Source: Enterococcus alishanensis
GTDB lineage: Bacteria; Bacillota; Bacilli; Lactobacillales; Enterococcaceae
Direction of reading: 5' to 3'
Length of the DNA stretch: 64,000 bases
Assembly: GCF_019218635.1 (NCBI RefSeq)
Contig: NZ_JAHUZB010000003.1
Location: 569,729 to 633,728, forward strand
The position numbers were made by a program, and so were the translations under genes. This document shows, in pieces, positions 18,886-28,382 of this stretch. The notes beneath the pieces were generated by a model that saw only the letters and a program-made list of their open reading frames with translations, made no database searches and had not been told where the DNA came from. Numbering within the stretch: position 1 is the first letter of the stretch; each line of letters starts with the position of its first letter.

Positions 18886-19359
18886 ATGGAAAAATTTAAA
18901 TTAGCTCGTTGGAAAAAAATGAAGGTGAACTTTTCTTTCATCAATCAAATGATATAGTTTTATACCAAAACATGAGTAATAATTTTCCTAAAAATCTAGC
19001 CGACTGTGAAAAAATGGTGGATTTTTTTGCAGAGAGTAACGATCAAAAAGAATATGTCAGAAGTATTCACATAAATCAGTAAATTGCTGGGTGTATCGGT
19101 GCTTTTTTTGATTCTGATATTTATCTAAATAATGCTGAAATTGCTTATTGGCTTGGAAAAGATTATCGTAATCAAGGCATTATGTCTAAAGTTATTATTG
19201 ATTTTATTGATGAATTATTTTTAAAAACTACTGTTCATCGCATTTACGCTCGTCCCTTTGCTTATAACCAAGCTTCTTCAAAAGTTCTAGAAAATGCGGG
19301 AAAGTATCTTCAAAGACGGAAAATATTTTGACAACTTCCTTTATTCAAAAATTCGCTAA
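18886..19359 (+). pseudogene. Broken GNAT (RimJ/RimL-like) acetyltransferase
   Basis: A GGGAGG site and ATG open the frame (MEKFKLARWKKM), but it shifts near 18920. The rest reads on in another frame: VLYQNMSNNF, an in-frame TAA at about 19079-19081, then IAGCIGAFF, EIAYWLGKDYRNQGIMSKV (the acetyl-CoA binding segment), VHRIYARPFAYNQAS and SKVLENAGK. A further small deletion shifts the end, DGKYFDNFLYSKIR. The order matches a ribosomal-protein-type GNAT. At least three lesions make it a pseudogene. Confidence 0.8.
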
Positions 19360-19363
19360 AAAA

Positions 19364-19389
19364 ATAGACAGGGCACTATGCCTGTCTAT
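19364..19389 (-). terminator. Terminator overlapping the 48-residue gene's stop
   Basis: Stem ATAGACAGG / CCTGTCTAT with a T run on the minus strand. Confidence 0.8.
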
Positions 19390-19522
19390 CTTTCAACATT
19401 TCATACTTCAATAGATTTTTGATAATCACTGTGCAACAAACAATGGTCACCATTTTTTGCAGACGTTTCTCTGAAAATTCTAAGCTGTATTTAAAATCTT
19501 TATTTCGGACTTCAACTTTCAT
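19376..19522 (-). CDS. Small protein of 48 residues, unknown function
   Basis: Not recognised. It starts MKVEVRNKDFKYSLEFSEKR behind an AAGAGGTG site and ends inside its own terminator hairpin. Basic N-terminal half, then a short hydrophobic stretch (MVTIVCCTVII). The good ribosome site plus terminator argue for a real gene despite its size. Confidence 0.55.
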   Translation of the reverse strand: MKVEVRNKDFKYSLEFSEKRLQKMVTIVCCTVIIKNLLKYEMLKDRQA

Positions 19523-19557
19523 GGCTGCACCTCTTTTTTAGATAATTATACCATATT

Positions 19558-21063
19558 TTAGTGGGCCATCATTTCTTGCGCAATTGTGATACCAGACATT
19601 TTTTCTGGATAATAAGTCGGCCAGTGATCCATTTCAGCTAATAATGCTTCTTGACTATCAGCGCCAAAATAAATATGAAAGTGACCAGAATCACTTGAAG
19701 TAATACTATGATCACTAAATTGTACATAACGATAAGGTGAATTTTTATCGACTGCTTCAAATAAATAACGAACGCCACGATTACCAGCTTCATAATCTAA
19801 TATTTGGTAACCTTTAGTTTGATATTTACTTTCTTCAGATGTACCATCTGCTTTAGTAAATTTCATAGTATCTTTAGTGATTTCAATTTTTTCAACATCG
19901 GTTTGATAGCCGGTAGTATAGTATTCTTTATACTCTTCAGCCGTTTTATCTTGTTTTAATTTGGCTTTGTAATCAAATATTTGATCTAACGTACCATCTT
20001 CTAAGTAAGGATAAACAGACTGCCATTTTCCTGACCAATTACTCAGTGGACGATTTTCTACATCTTCATCAGCAAAATAGCCATTATAAACAGATTTTTC
20101 AACTTGCTTTTCTGGTGCTTTAGAAGTGGTTTCTTGATTAATTGTTTTTGCTAAATTGTCTAGATTTTCAGTCATGATGGAAACATAGTCTTCACCAGCT
20201 TCAGTTTGTTCCTTTGTCAAACCTTCCAACGGATTCAAGATCAATAATTCTAGCCCAGTTTCATCGGCTAAAGTACGGGCGACATTATCTGAGGCATTTT
20301 TTTCAAAATAAATATATTTCAAATCGTTATCTTCTACGTAACTTTTTAGCTCGGCTAAACGACTTGTTGTTGGTTCTTGAGTCGATGAAATACCTGAAAT
20401 AGAAACTTGGTTTAACCCATAGTCTAATGCTAAATAACTAAAAGCAGTATGTTGAGTGACAAAGTTTTTTTGCGTAGCAGTGGATAATTTTTCCGTATAA
20501 GCTTGATCTAAATCGGTAAGCTTGGCTAAATATTTTTCTGCGTTTTCATTAAATTGATTGGCTTGTTCAGGATACGCCTCACTTAATTGATCTCGAATAA
20601 TTGCGACTTGTTTGGCTGCATATTTTGGTGAAAGCCAAACGTGAGGATCCAATTCGTGGCTATGACCGGCTTCGCTATGATCATGATCGTGACCCTCTTC
20701 TTCACTGCCAGGTAATAAAACCATATCTTTTGTGGCTTTAATGATTTTAACATCGCCTTCTTTTAAAGTTGTTTCAACATCCGGCACCCAAGTTTCCATA
20801 TTTTCATTATTGTAAACAAAGACATCGGATTCTTGTAATTGCGCCATCTTTTTAGCTGAAGGCTCGTAATCATGAGCATCCGTGCCTGCAGGTACCAATA
20901 ATTCTACTTCGCCAACATCTCCCACAATATTTTTAGTGAAATCATACATCGGATAAAAAGAAGTCATAACCTGCAACTTTTCAGTTTCCGTTTGATTACT
21001 GCCACAAGCAGTTAATAATATCCCCGTCAATAAAATAATTCCTGACAAAACTAATTTTTTCAT
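19558..21063 (-). CDS. adcA: Zinc-binding lipoprotein AdcA with ZinT domain
   Basis: Surface zinc-scavenging component of the AdcABC importer. Lipobox LTAC with Cys20; ZnuA-like domain at residues 30-310 with metal ligands around His64 and His141 and a His/Asp-rich loop (GHDHDHSEAGHSHELD) at about 124-139; ZinT (YodA) domain at about 318-501 (WQSVYPYLEDGTLDQIF). This two-domain form is typical of streptococci and enterococci. The permease and ATPase are not adjacent, so the gene is solitary. A Zur-like palindrome lies upstream, pointing to induction in low zinc. Confidence 0.95.
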   Translation of the reverse strand: MKKLVLSGIILLTGILLTACGSNQTETEKLQVMTSFYPMYDFTKNIVGDVGEVELLVPAGTDAHDYEPSAKKMAQLQESDVFVYNNENMETWVPDVETTLKEGDVKIIKATKDMVLLPGSEEEGHDHDHSEAGHSHELDPHVWLSPKYAAKQVAIIRDQLSEAYPEQANQFNENAEKYLAKLTDLDQAYTEKLSTATQKNFVTQHTAFSYLALDYGLNQVSISGISSTQEPTTSRLAELKSYVEDNDLKYIYFEKNASDNVARTLADETGLELLILNPLEGLTKEQTEAGEDYVSIMTENLDNLAKTINQETTSKAPEKQVEKSVYNGYFADEDVENRPLSNWSGKWQSVYPYLEDGTLDQIFDYKAKLKQDKTAEEYKEYYTTGYQTDVEKIEITKDTMKFTKADGTSEESKYQTKGYQILDYEAGNRGVRYLFEAVDKNSPYRYVQFSDHSITSSDSGHFHIYFGADSQEALLAEMDHWPTYYPEKMSGITIAQEMMAH

Positions 21064-21093
21064 TCTTATTCCCCATTACGCTTTATTTGAACA

Positions 21094-21113
21094 AAATGTA
21101 ATGCTTACGATTT
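21094..21113 (-). promoter_or_regulatory. Zur-like box before adcA
   Basis: The minus strand reads AAATCGTAAGCATTACATTT, close to the Bacillus-type Zur consensus AAATCGTAATnATTACGATTT and about 30-50 bp upstream of the adcA start. AdcR-type sites (TTAACnnGTTAA) are not seen here. Confidence 0.7.
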
Positions 21114-21206
21114 GTTCTCGAGGATTTTACTGAAAAAACTTTTGCTTGTCAATCTATTTTCGCAAATATCTTTAAAAATATTTGCATATATGAATGAACA
21201 TTCATT

Positions 21207-22112
21207 TTAAGTCGCTCTAGAAATAATTTTTTGTTGCTCCAATTGGATTTTTAAACGATCTAATGAAACATCTTGAAATTGATTTTCTTTCATTCGTTTT
21301 CGATAATGACTAGCGGTTTCGCCGGTACTTTTTTTAAAGGCCCGAGAAAAAACTACTAAACTGTTAAATCCTACCGCTTCTGAAATTGTCTCAATCGAAT
21401 CTTCTCCAAAGGATAATAAAAAAGCGGCTTGATTTATCCTGACACCTGTCAAATAATCTTTAATCGTCGTAGTTAAGTGATTACTAAAAACTCTAGATAA
21501 ATGGCTGCGATTGACTGACAACGCCTCGGCAATTTCAGTCACCGTAATATCTTTTTGATAATTTTTTTGGATGTACTCCATTGCTTCTATAGTCAATGGC
21601 GAGTAAATTTTTTCCTCAGCGAAATAGATATGCCCTTGGTCCTGTAATAGTTCTGCTAAAAATTGATTGGTAATCGCATTTAACTGTAATTCACTTGATA
21701 AATCATTTTGTTGAAAACTGAGACAATTTAAAATGTATTGAACAAATTGTTGCATTTTACTGGTCTTCATCGTATAAGCATTCTTTTTTAGTAATGTTTC
21801 TTGAATAATTTTTTCCGCACTTTCCCCACTAAAAGCTATCCACGCATATAACCAAGGATTTTTACCATCGGCGCGATAAAAAGTTAATTCATTTGGACGA
21901 ACCAAAAATAAATCGCCTTTTTCCAGTTGAAATTGCTGATCTTTGACTTGATAGATACCCTTTCCTTCCAAAACAACATGTAAAACGAAATTTTCGCGGA
22001 TTGCTGGACCAAAAGAATGGAAAGGCATCGTTTGAGAAACACCACAAAAATCAAAGACCAAATCCCCGTTTATTTGCTTTTTATCTTTTCGTAAAAATAT
22101 TGCTCGTTCCAT
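21207..22112 (-). CDS. AraC-family regulator, divergent from galM
   Basis: Regulator of 301 residues with an N-terminal cupin-like sugar-sensing domain (ENFVLHVVLEGKGIYQV) and a C-terminal double helix-turn-helix (VTEIAEALSVNRSHLSRVF, then IETISEAVGFNSLVVFSRAF). It resembles MsmR/RafR-type activators. It is transcribed away from galM-galK across about 145 bp. The galM promoter has a good TATAAT (22217-22222) but no -35 box, which fits activation by this protein. Confidence 0.88.
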   Translation of the reverse strand: MERAIFLRKDKKQINGDLVFDFCGVSQTMPFHSFGPAIRENFVLHVVLEGKGIYQVKDQQFQLEKGDLFLVRPNELTFYRADGKNPWLYAWIAFSGESAEKIIQETLLKKNAYTMKTSKMQQFVQYILNCLSFQQNDLSSELQLNAITNQFLAELLQDQGHIYFAEEKIYSPLTIEAMEYIQKNYQKDITVTEIAEALSVNRSHLSRVFSNHLTTTIKDYLTGVRINQAAFLLSFGEDSIETISEAVGFNSLVVFSRAFKKSTGETASHYRKRMKENQFQDVSLDRLKIQLEQQKIISRAT

Positions 22113-22256
22113 ATCGTCACCTCAATTTCAGCTTAGCAAAATTTTTGACTTTTGCAACAAAAAGTTAAATGATAGTCACACAAGTATCTACAATAGAAAA
22201 CGATTTCTTGTTAGTTTATAATTAATCCGAAATGACTTTTGGGAGGAAAATAAAGC

Positions 22257-23282
22257 ATGCAGATAAAAGAAACAGATTTTGGGCAAGATTACCATTTAAT
22301 TACAATTGAAAACAAAAATGGGGTGGAATTATCCGTTTCTGATTTAGGGGCACGAATTGTTTCATTAAAAGCCTTAAATCGAGAATTGGTTTGGGGATTT
22401 GATTCGGCGCAAGAATATTTAGACAACGATTTGACTATCGGGGCGACAATTGGTCGGACAGCCGGAAGAATTGCCAATGGCCGTTTTAATATTGCCGAAA
22501 AAACTTATCAAGTCAGCCAAAACAGTGGTCCTCATAACTTGCACGGTGGAATGCCAGGATTTGAAAGTGCTAAATGGGAGTATACTATTTTAAATGGTGA
22601 GAATGAAGCATCGGTTTTATTTCGTTTAACTAGCCCAGATGGTACTCACGGTTTTCCGGGAAATTTAGAAGTGGAAGTTCGTCATACTTTGACTAGGGAC
22701 AATCTTTGGCGAGTAACAACTCGTGGTGTGACAGATGAAGCGACTCTGTTTAATCCTACCAACCACGTTTACTTTAATTTATCTGGTGATTTAAGTGAGA
22801 CTATCGATCAACACAGTCTCTATTTAAATAGCAATAGTTTCGCACCGATCATTAATAGCGGGATTACTGACGGAACAAAAGCCGACGTAAGAGGGACTCC
22901 GTTTGATTTTCAACAAGAAAAGAAAATCATCGACTTCTTTAACAGCCGTCAACCACAATCGGAAATCGTTGATGGCATTGATCATCCCTTCTTTTTCAAG
23001 CAAACGGGTTTACGTTTTATGCAAGCAAAATTAACTAGTCCAGATGAAAAGTTGGCCATCGAATTATTTACCGATCGTCCAACAGTTGTTCTATTTAGCG
23101 GTAATTTTGGTAAGGACTACTATTTAATGAGAGGAAAAAAAGTTGGCCGCCATCAAGGCTTGACTTTTGAAACCCAATTTGCTCCTGGAGCTGAACGTTT
23201 TTCAAGCTTTGGAAACATTGTTCTACCGGCAGATTTTCCTAAAGAAACCATTACTGAATACAAAATAAACTTTAAGGAGTAA
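22257..23282 (+). CDS. galM: Aldose 1-epimerase (galactose mutarotase)
   Basis: Interconverts beta- and alpha-D-galactose, the first step of the Leloir pathway. Length of 341 residues; motifs NLHGG, catalytic His in NPTNHVYFNLSGD and catalytic Glu in TFETQFAPGA. A GGGAGG site precedes the start. Four bases separate it from galK. galT and galE are not in the window. Confidence 0.95.
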   Translation: MQIKETDFGQDYHLITIENKNGVELSVSDLGARIVSLKALNRELVWGFDSAQEYLDNDLTIGATIGRTAGRIANGRFNIAEKTYQVSQNSGPHNLHGGMPGFESAKWEYTILNGENEASVLFRLTSPDGTHGFPGNLEVEVRHTLTRDNLWRVTTRGVTDEATLFNPTNHVYFNLSGDLSETIDQHSLYLNSNSFAPIINSGITDGTKADVRGTPFDFQQEKKIIDFFNSRQPQSEIVDGIDHPFFFKQTGLRFMQAKLTSPDEKLAIELFTDRPTVVLFSGNFGKDYYLMRGKKVGRHQGLTFETQFAPGAERFSSFGNIVLPADFPKETITEYKINFKE

Positions 23283-23286
23283 GCAT

Positions 23287-24468
23287 ATGAAAATCAACAC
23301 AGAATTAACAACTAAATTTAATGAAATATTTGGCGCAAAAAAAACTAATCAATATTTTTCTCCGGGTCGGATTAATTTAATCGGGGAACATACTGACTAC
23401 AACGGTGGGCATGTCTTCCCTGCGTCCATCACGATTGGCACGACTGGAGTAGCAGCTAAAAGAACAGATGATCAAGTCAAAGTTTATTCGATAAACTTTC
23501 CTGACGCTGGTGTCATTTCTTTTTCAATCGATAATTTGAGCTTTGATAAAAAAGATAGTTGGGCAAATTATGTTAAAGGCATCGTATTGAAATTAATAGA
23601 GGCTGGTCACAAGATTGATACTGGCTTTGAATTATTAGTTTCTGGCACGATTCCAAACGGTGCTGGACTTTCTTCAAGTGCCTCATTGGAATTATTAGCA
23701 GCGGTAGCTTTAGAGGATTTATTTCACTTAGATACTACCCGTTTGGAATTAGTAAAATTAGGACAAAAAGTTGAAAATGAATTTATCGGTGTAAACTCTG
23801 GGATCATGGATCAATTTGCGATTGGTTTTGGTGAAATTGATGAAGCGATTCTGTTAGACACCAATACTTTAGCCTATGAAATGGTGCCAGTAAAATTAGA
23901 TGATTATGCGATTGTCATTATGAATACCAATAAACGCCGAGAATTAGCTGATTCAAAATATAATGAGCGCCGCAGTGAATGTGAAGAAGCCCTACGCCGC
24001 TTACAAACAAAATTAGATATTCAGGCTCTAGGTGATTTGGACGAAACAACTTTTGAAGCCAACACGGATTTAATTGCTGATGAAACATTAATTAAACGAG
24101 CGCGCCACGCAGTAACAGAAAATCAAAGAACTTTAATCGCCAAAGATGAATTGGTTCAAGGTAATTTGAGTGCTTTTGGAAAATTATTGAACGCCTCACA
24201 TCAATCTTTGAAAGAAGATTATGAAGTTACTGGCATTGAACTAGATACGCTAGCAGAAACAGCCCAAAAACAAGATGGTGTCTTAGGAGCTCGAATGACT
24301 GGTGCTGGTTTTGGCGGATGCGCCATCGCGCTCGTAAAAGAAAGTGAAATTCCAGCTTTCGAAGAAAATGTCGGGTCAAAATATCTGGATGTTATCGGTT
24401 ATGAGGCAGATTTTTATGTTGCGCATATCGGAAATGGAACTACCAAAATCAATCAGCTAGCTTTATAA
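23287..24468 (+). CDS. galK: Galactokinase
   Basis: Phosphorylates alpha-D-galactose to galactose 1-phosphate in the cytosol. GHMP kinase of 393 residues with the galactokinase signature INLIGEHTDYNGG near residue 36, the ATP-binding GAGLSSSASLE near residue 123 and GAGFGGCAIAL near the C-terminus. AAGGAG precedes its start. Co-transcribed with galM and closed by a strong terminator. Confidence 0.97.
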   Translation: MKINTELTTKFNEIFGAKKTNQYFSPGRINLIGEHTDYNGGHVFPASITIGTTGVAAKRTDDQVKVYSINFPDAGVISFSIDNLSFDKKDSWANYVKGIVLKLIEAGHKIDTGFELLVSGTIPNGAGLSSSASLELLAAVALEDLFHLDTTRLELVKLGQKVENEFIGVNSGIMDQFAIGFGEIDEAILLDTNTLAYEMVPVKLDDYAIVIMNTNKRRELADSKYNERRSECEEALRRLQTKLDIQALGDLDETTFEANTDLIADETLIKRARHAVTENQRTLIAKDELVQGNLSAFGKLLNASHQSLKEDYEVTGIELDTLAETAQKQDGVLGARMTGAGFGGCAIALVKESEIPAFEENVGSKYLDVIGYEADFYVAHIGNGTTKINQLAL

Positions 24469-24476
24469 ACTTTTTT

Positions 24477-24510
24477 GAACCAATCGCAAGGCTTGCGGTT
24501 GGTTCTTTTT
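24477..24510 (+). terminator. Terminator of galMK
   Basis: Stem GAACCAATCGCAAG / CTTGCGGTTGGTTC with one G:T pair, followed by TTTTT. Confidence 0.92.
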
Positions 24511-24566
24511 GATTGCTTGTGCTAGTCTTAATTTGAAACTTGTTGGTAAATAATGGAGGGATAAAA

Positions 24567-25454
24567 ATGAAGATTTTAATTATTTATAATCAAAGCTCCG
24601 GCAAAGACACCGGCAAACATTTAGCGGAAGATCTAAAAACAAGCTTAGAAAAAAATAACTCAGAAAACACCATCGACCTAGCAGAAACCGGGCCGAAAAT
24701 TGATCCTAAAACTTTAACGAATAAAGCTGTATCTGAAAACTTCGATACAATTGTTATGACGGGCGGCGATGGAACCTTGCGACATATTGTCCAAGCCTTT
24801 GACCAATACATGGACAAATTTCAATTTGCGATTCTACCGGGAGGAACGGTAAATAATTTTGCGACTGCTTTAGATATTCCAAAAGATCCTGAAGAAGTGG
24901 CAGAAATCATTTTAGCTGGCCATCAAAAGAAAGTCGATTATGCCTTAGTCAATCAAAAAGAAGTCTTGCTTTCTAGTTTGACTGTCGGAATTTTAGCCGA
25001 CACTGCAGCAAACATTTCCCAACAGGAAAAGCAAAAATATGGTAAATGGCCTTTTGTCAGAAATTTTGTCAAAATGCTAGCGAAAAAGAAGAAATATTTA
25101 TTGAGTTTTTCTACTGGAAAGAAAGAATGGCAAGAAAGTTGCCAACTTCTAGCCATTACTATGTCGAATTCGGTTGGCGGCTTTCCTGATTTTGACCGAG
25201 AAGCTACAGCTGATGATGGTTTGATGCATATTACAATTTTACCTCGCATGCATTTTTTGATGTATTTAATGAATCTCCATAATGTTTTGCGGGGACAGAT
25301 TGGTAAAATTCCAACTGTTCAATATTTCCATGAATCAGAACTAAAAATTCATGGGAAAAGTGATATCAAAGTTCGGATAGATGGTGATGATGCCGGTACT
25401 TTACCGATTGAAATTGACGTCCAAAAACATAAATTAACCATTCTAGTTCCTTAA
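24567..25454 (+). CDS. Diacylglycerol kinase-family lipid kinase
   Basis: Cytosolic/peripheral lipid kinase of the DagK/YegS family, 295 residues from ATG 24567 (MKILIIYNQSSG), which follows GGAGGG. Signatures GGDGTLRHIV and PGGTVNNFA form the nucleotide site; DFDREATADDGLM and RIDGDDAG match the C-terminal beta domain. The substrate in this class is diacylglycerol or a related lipid. Single-gene unit with its own terminator. Confidence 0.9.
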   Translation: MKILIIYNQSSGKDTGKHLAEDLKTSLEKNNSENTIDLAETGPKIDPKTLTNKAVSENFDTIVMTGGDGTLRHIVQAFDQYMDKFQFAILPGGTVNNFATALDIPKDPEEVAEIILAGHQKKVDYALVNQKEVLLSSLTVGILADTAANISQQEKQKYGKWPFVRNFVKMLAKKKKYLLSFSTGKKEWQESCQLLAITMSNSVGGFPDFDREATADDGLMHITILPRMHFLMYLMNLHNVLRGQIGKIPTVQYFHESELKIHGKSDIKVRIDGDDAGTLPIEIDVQKHKLTILVP

Positions 25455-25479
25455 ACTCGAGCATGTCTCGAGTTTTTTT
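25455..25479 (+). terminator. Terminator after the lipid kinase
   Basis: Stem ACTCGAG / CTCGAGT followed by seven T. Confidence 0.9.
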
Positions 25480-25734
25480 CATTAGACTTATTTTGAAATC
25501 GCTTTAATTTTTATGAGTGTTTAATTATTCTTCCCCCTTCACACTTTATTCAATTTTTCTTCACCTTCAAAGTGTTGAGGTTGCAAAGTTCTTTTATTAT
25601 AATTCGATAATAATATACGATAAAAAAATCTTATTTTCTCAGAATTAAATTGTCGTTTTAGTGTAATCAACTAGTAAATTTTGGTAAAATAAAGAGTACT
25701 GAAATTTTTTAGCGGATTTGAAAGGAAGTCTTTA

Positions 25735-26868
25735 GTGAAAAAGAAATATTTATATGAAGTGGATTTCATGCGAAATTTCTTCATTAGTGGGGTTTTATTA
25801 AATCATATTACCGGTATTGTAAAAGGTTTATTTGATTCTGGGGCGATTATGTATACAGTTTTAGGCAGCTTACATGCCTCTTTACATTTTACTCGGATGG
25901 GTTTTATGTTTATGACTGGTTTGGTTTTATTTTTAGCCTATCGCAATAAGGATCTTCAAGTTTTTTCTTTTTGGAGAAAACGTTATGTGTCTGTTGGGAT
26001 TCCTTACATTTTTTGGAATATGGTATACAGCCTATTCGCTTTACCGACTGAAACCTTACAAAAAGTAATTGGTGATTTCTGGGGTCACTTGATTCATGGC
26101 GATCAGGCATATCTTTACTACGTGCTAGTCACCATGCAACTTTATTTAATTTTCCCTTTCCTATTATTATTTTTAAAGAGATTCAGAAAACATTCCAAAT
26201 TAATCTTTGCGATCAGCTATCTTTTACAATTAGCCATGACTTTCTTCATTAAATATAAAATTCGAGATTTTGATATGAGCAACTGGCCATATCTCCTTTC
26301 TCATTGGGGTATTTTTGTCGGAACGTACCAATTGTATTTCATCGCTGGCGGTATCGCATCATTAAACTATGACCGCTTCACTGCTTTTGTTGAACGCCAT
26401 AAACGAAAGATTAATTGGCTGGCTTTATTATCTATCCCAGTCATTTGCGCTTATTATTTATGGAATTATCAAGTTCTTGGCTTATCCGAATCTAATGCAA
26501 AATCAGTCCATCAGCCATTATTTGTCATTTACGCAACAATTATCGTGCTGTTTGCCTTAAACTTAGGACGCCGTTGGGCTGCTTACCGTGAAAAATATCC
26601 AGAAAAGTTATTCAGCCGTTACATTTCATTAGCTGCTCAATTATCATTTGGTATTTATTTGACACAATATATTGGCATGACCCTGATGAGGACTTTCTTA
26701 ATTCCCGTCTTACGTGACCATAAAGTTTTTGCTCTACCAGCAATCCCCTTATTATTTATTTTCGTATTTGGACTATCTTTTATTATTTCCTACTTATTAT
26801 ATAAATCGCCATTGTCCAGTTTAATCGGACGAAAGCATCAAAAAAAATTAACTGGAGGTCGTAGGTAA
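25735..26868 (+). CDS. Membrane acyltransferase (acyltransferase-3 family)
   Basis: Integral membrane protein of 377 residues with about ten hydrophobic segments. The N-terminal EVDFMRNFFISGVLLNHI resembles the family's opening motif with an active-site His. Such enzymes O- or N-acylate sugars, peptidoglycan or small molecules. Start GTG at 25735 behind AAGGAAG. Its stop overlaps the ATG of the acyl-CoA ligase (TAATG), so this is the first gene of a five-gene operon. The acyl acceptor is unknown. Confidence 0.85.
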   Translation: MKKKYLYEVDFMRNFFISGVLLNHITGIVKGLFDSGAIMYTVLGSLHASLHFTRMGFMFMTGLVLFLAYRNKDLQVFSFWRKRYVSVGIPYIFWNMVYSLFALPTETLQKVIGDFWGHLIHGDQAYLYYVLVTMQLYLIFPFLLLFLKRFRKHSKLIFAISYLLQLAMTFFIKYKIRDFDMSNWPYLLSHWGIFVGTYQLYFIAGGIASLNYDRFTAFVERHKRKINWLALLSIPVICAYYLWNYQVLGLSESNAKSVHQPLFVIYATIIVLFALNLGRRWAAYREKYPEKLFSRYISLAAQLSFGIYLTQYIGMTLMRTFLIPVLRDHKVFALPAIPLLFIFVFGLSFIISYLLYKSPLSSLIGRKHQKKLTGGRR

Positions 26869-28370
26869 TGACGATCCTAACAACCACTTTAAATAAAATT
26901 TTACATGAATCAGTAGACCAAAATTTCATCAAAGATTTAGCTGCTGATCAATGGTACACCAAAGAAGAAGTAACAGCTGAAGTCGAACGAATCGCTGAAG
27001 TCTTCAAAAAAAATGGCCTCAAACCAGATGATGCCTTGATTATTGCTGTGCCGAATTCTTATCGTTTTGTCTTGTTTTATTTAGCCGCTTTAACTAGTGG
27101 CATCACCATTACTTCAGTCAATCCAGAAATTCCCGCCCGTGAATTAGAGCGCATCTTGGTAAAACGTCCTTATCGCGGCGTACTTTTAGAAGAATTTCGG
27201 GAAGATTTACTGACTGATCAAGAAATTGTCGACAGCTTCAAATTAACCCAAAATCAAGATTTATTTGGCAATCAATTATTAATCACTGAAGAAAACTATG
27301 CCAATGGACGGACCTTATTGACTGAATCCAGTGTTGCAATCCAAATGTTCACCTCAGGAACTACTGGAGAACCTAAAACGGTCGGTATTTCCCATGAACA
27401 ATTATTTGCGGCAACCAGAAATATTCGTGAGTCTCATCAATTAACAGATGAAGATATTACTTATGTTTGTCTTCCCTTATTTCATATTAACGCACAAGTG
27501 ATTTCCTTATTATCAACGATTTTAAGTGACGGAAAAATTGTTATTGGTAAGAAATTCAGTGCCCGTTCATTCTGGTCAATCATTACTGATGAAAAAATTA
27601 CATGGGTTTCAGTTGCGCCGGCAATTTTAACTATTTTGTTAAAACGTCAGCAACCTGACACAAAAATATCACATAACCTACGCTTTATTCGATCAGCATC
27701 AGCACCCTTAGCTCCATCAATAGCTGAAAGCTTCGAAAAAACTTTTAATGTACCAGTTATTGAATCTTATGGTATGACAGAAGCTGCCAGCCAAATCTGT
27801 ATCAACCCACTGCCTCCTGAAAAACATATTTTTGGTTCAGTTGGCAAACCATATGGCTTAGAATTAAAAATTGTCAATGAAGAAAATCAATTATTAACAC
27901 CAGAAATAGTTGGTGACATTGTCATTCGAGGAGCGAACGTAATCGATTATTATGTCGACCGACCAGACAATACTGATTTTAAAGATGGCTGGTTTTATAC
28001 CGGTGATGTCGGATATCTAAATGATGAAGGTTATTTATTTATTGTCGGACGTAAAAAAGAGGTTATTAATCGCGGTGGTGAAAAAATTAGTCCTTATGAA
28101 GTTGAAGATGTCTTATTACAGCTACCAGAGATTGATAATGCTGCTGTGGTAGGCGTTCCCGATCCGATTATTGGACAAAAAGTAGCTGCCTTTATTGTAT
28201 TAAAACCAGATATAACTGAAAGTCAGCAACTACTAAAAAAAATTCAACAGCATTGTGAAAATCAACTTTCAGCCTTTAAACGACCAGAATTTTATTACTT
28301 CGTGAAGGAGTTACCAGCAGGCCCTACCGGAAAGATCCAACGAAAAAAACTAATCGAACAATTTACTTAG
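26868..28370 (+). CDS. Acyl-CoA synthetase-like AMP-forming ligase
   Basis: ANL-superfamily ligase of 500 residues that would activate a carboxylate via an acyl-AMP. A3 motif FTSGTTGEPKTV, A5 ESYGMTEAAS, A7 FYTGDVGYL, A8 GRKKEVINRGGEKISPYEVE and A10 with the catalytic Lys (PTGKIQRKKL) are all intact. No carrier-protein domain. It is coupled to the membrane acyltransferase and followed by a binding-protein gene after 12 bp. Its substrate is not evident; supplying acyl groups to the acyltransferase is an inference from coupling. Confidence 0.9.
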   Translation: MTILTTTLNKILHESVDQNFIKDLAADQWYTKEEVTAEVERIAEVFKKNGLKPDDALIIAVPNSYRFVLFYLAALTSGITITSVNPEIPARELERILVKRPYRGVLLEEFREDLLTDQEIVDSFKLTQNQDLFGNQLLITEENYANGRTLLTESSVAIQMFTSGTTGEPKTVGISHEQLFAATRNIRESHQLTDEDITYVCLPLFHINAQVISLLSTILSDGKIVIGKKFSARSFWSIITDEKITWVSVAPAILTILLKRQQPDTKISHNLRFIRSASAPLAPSIAESFEKTFNVPVIESYGMTEAASQICINPLPPEKHIFGSVGKPYGLELKIVNEENQLLTPEIVGDIVIRGANVIDYYVDRPDNTDFKDGWFYTGDVGYLNDEGYLFIVGRKKEVINRGGEKISPYEVEDVLLQLPEIDNAAVVGVPDPIIGQKVAAFIVLKPDITESQQLLKKIQQHCENQLSAFKRPEFYYFVKELPAGPTGKIQRKKLIEQFT

Positions 28371-28382
28371 AGGAGATTTAAG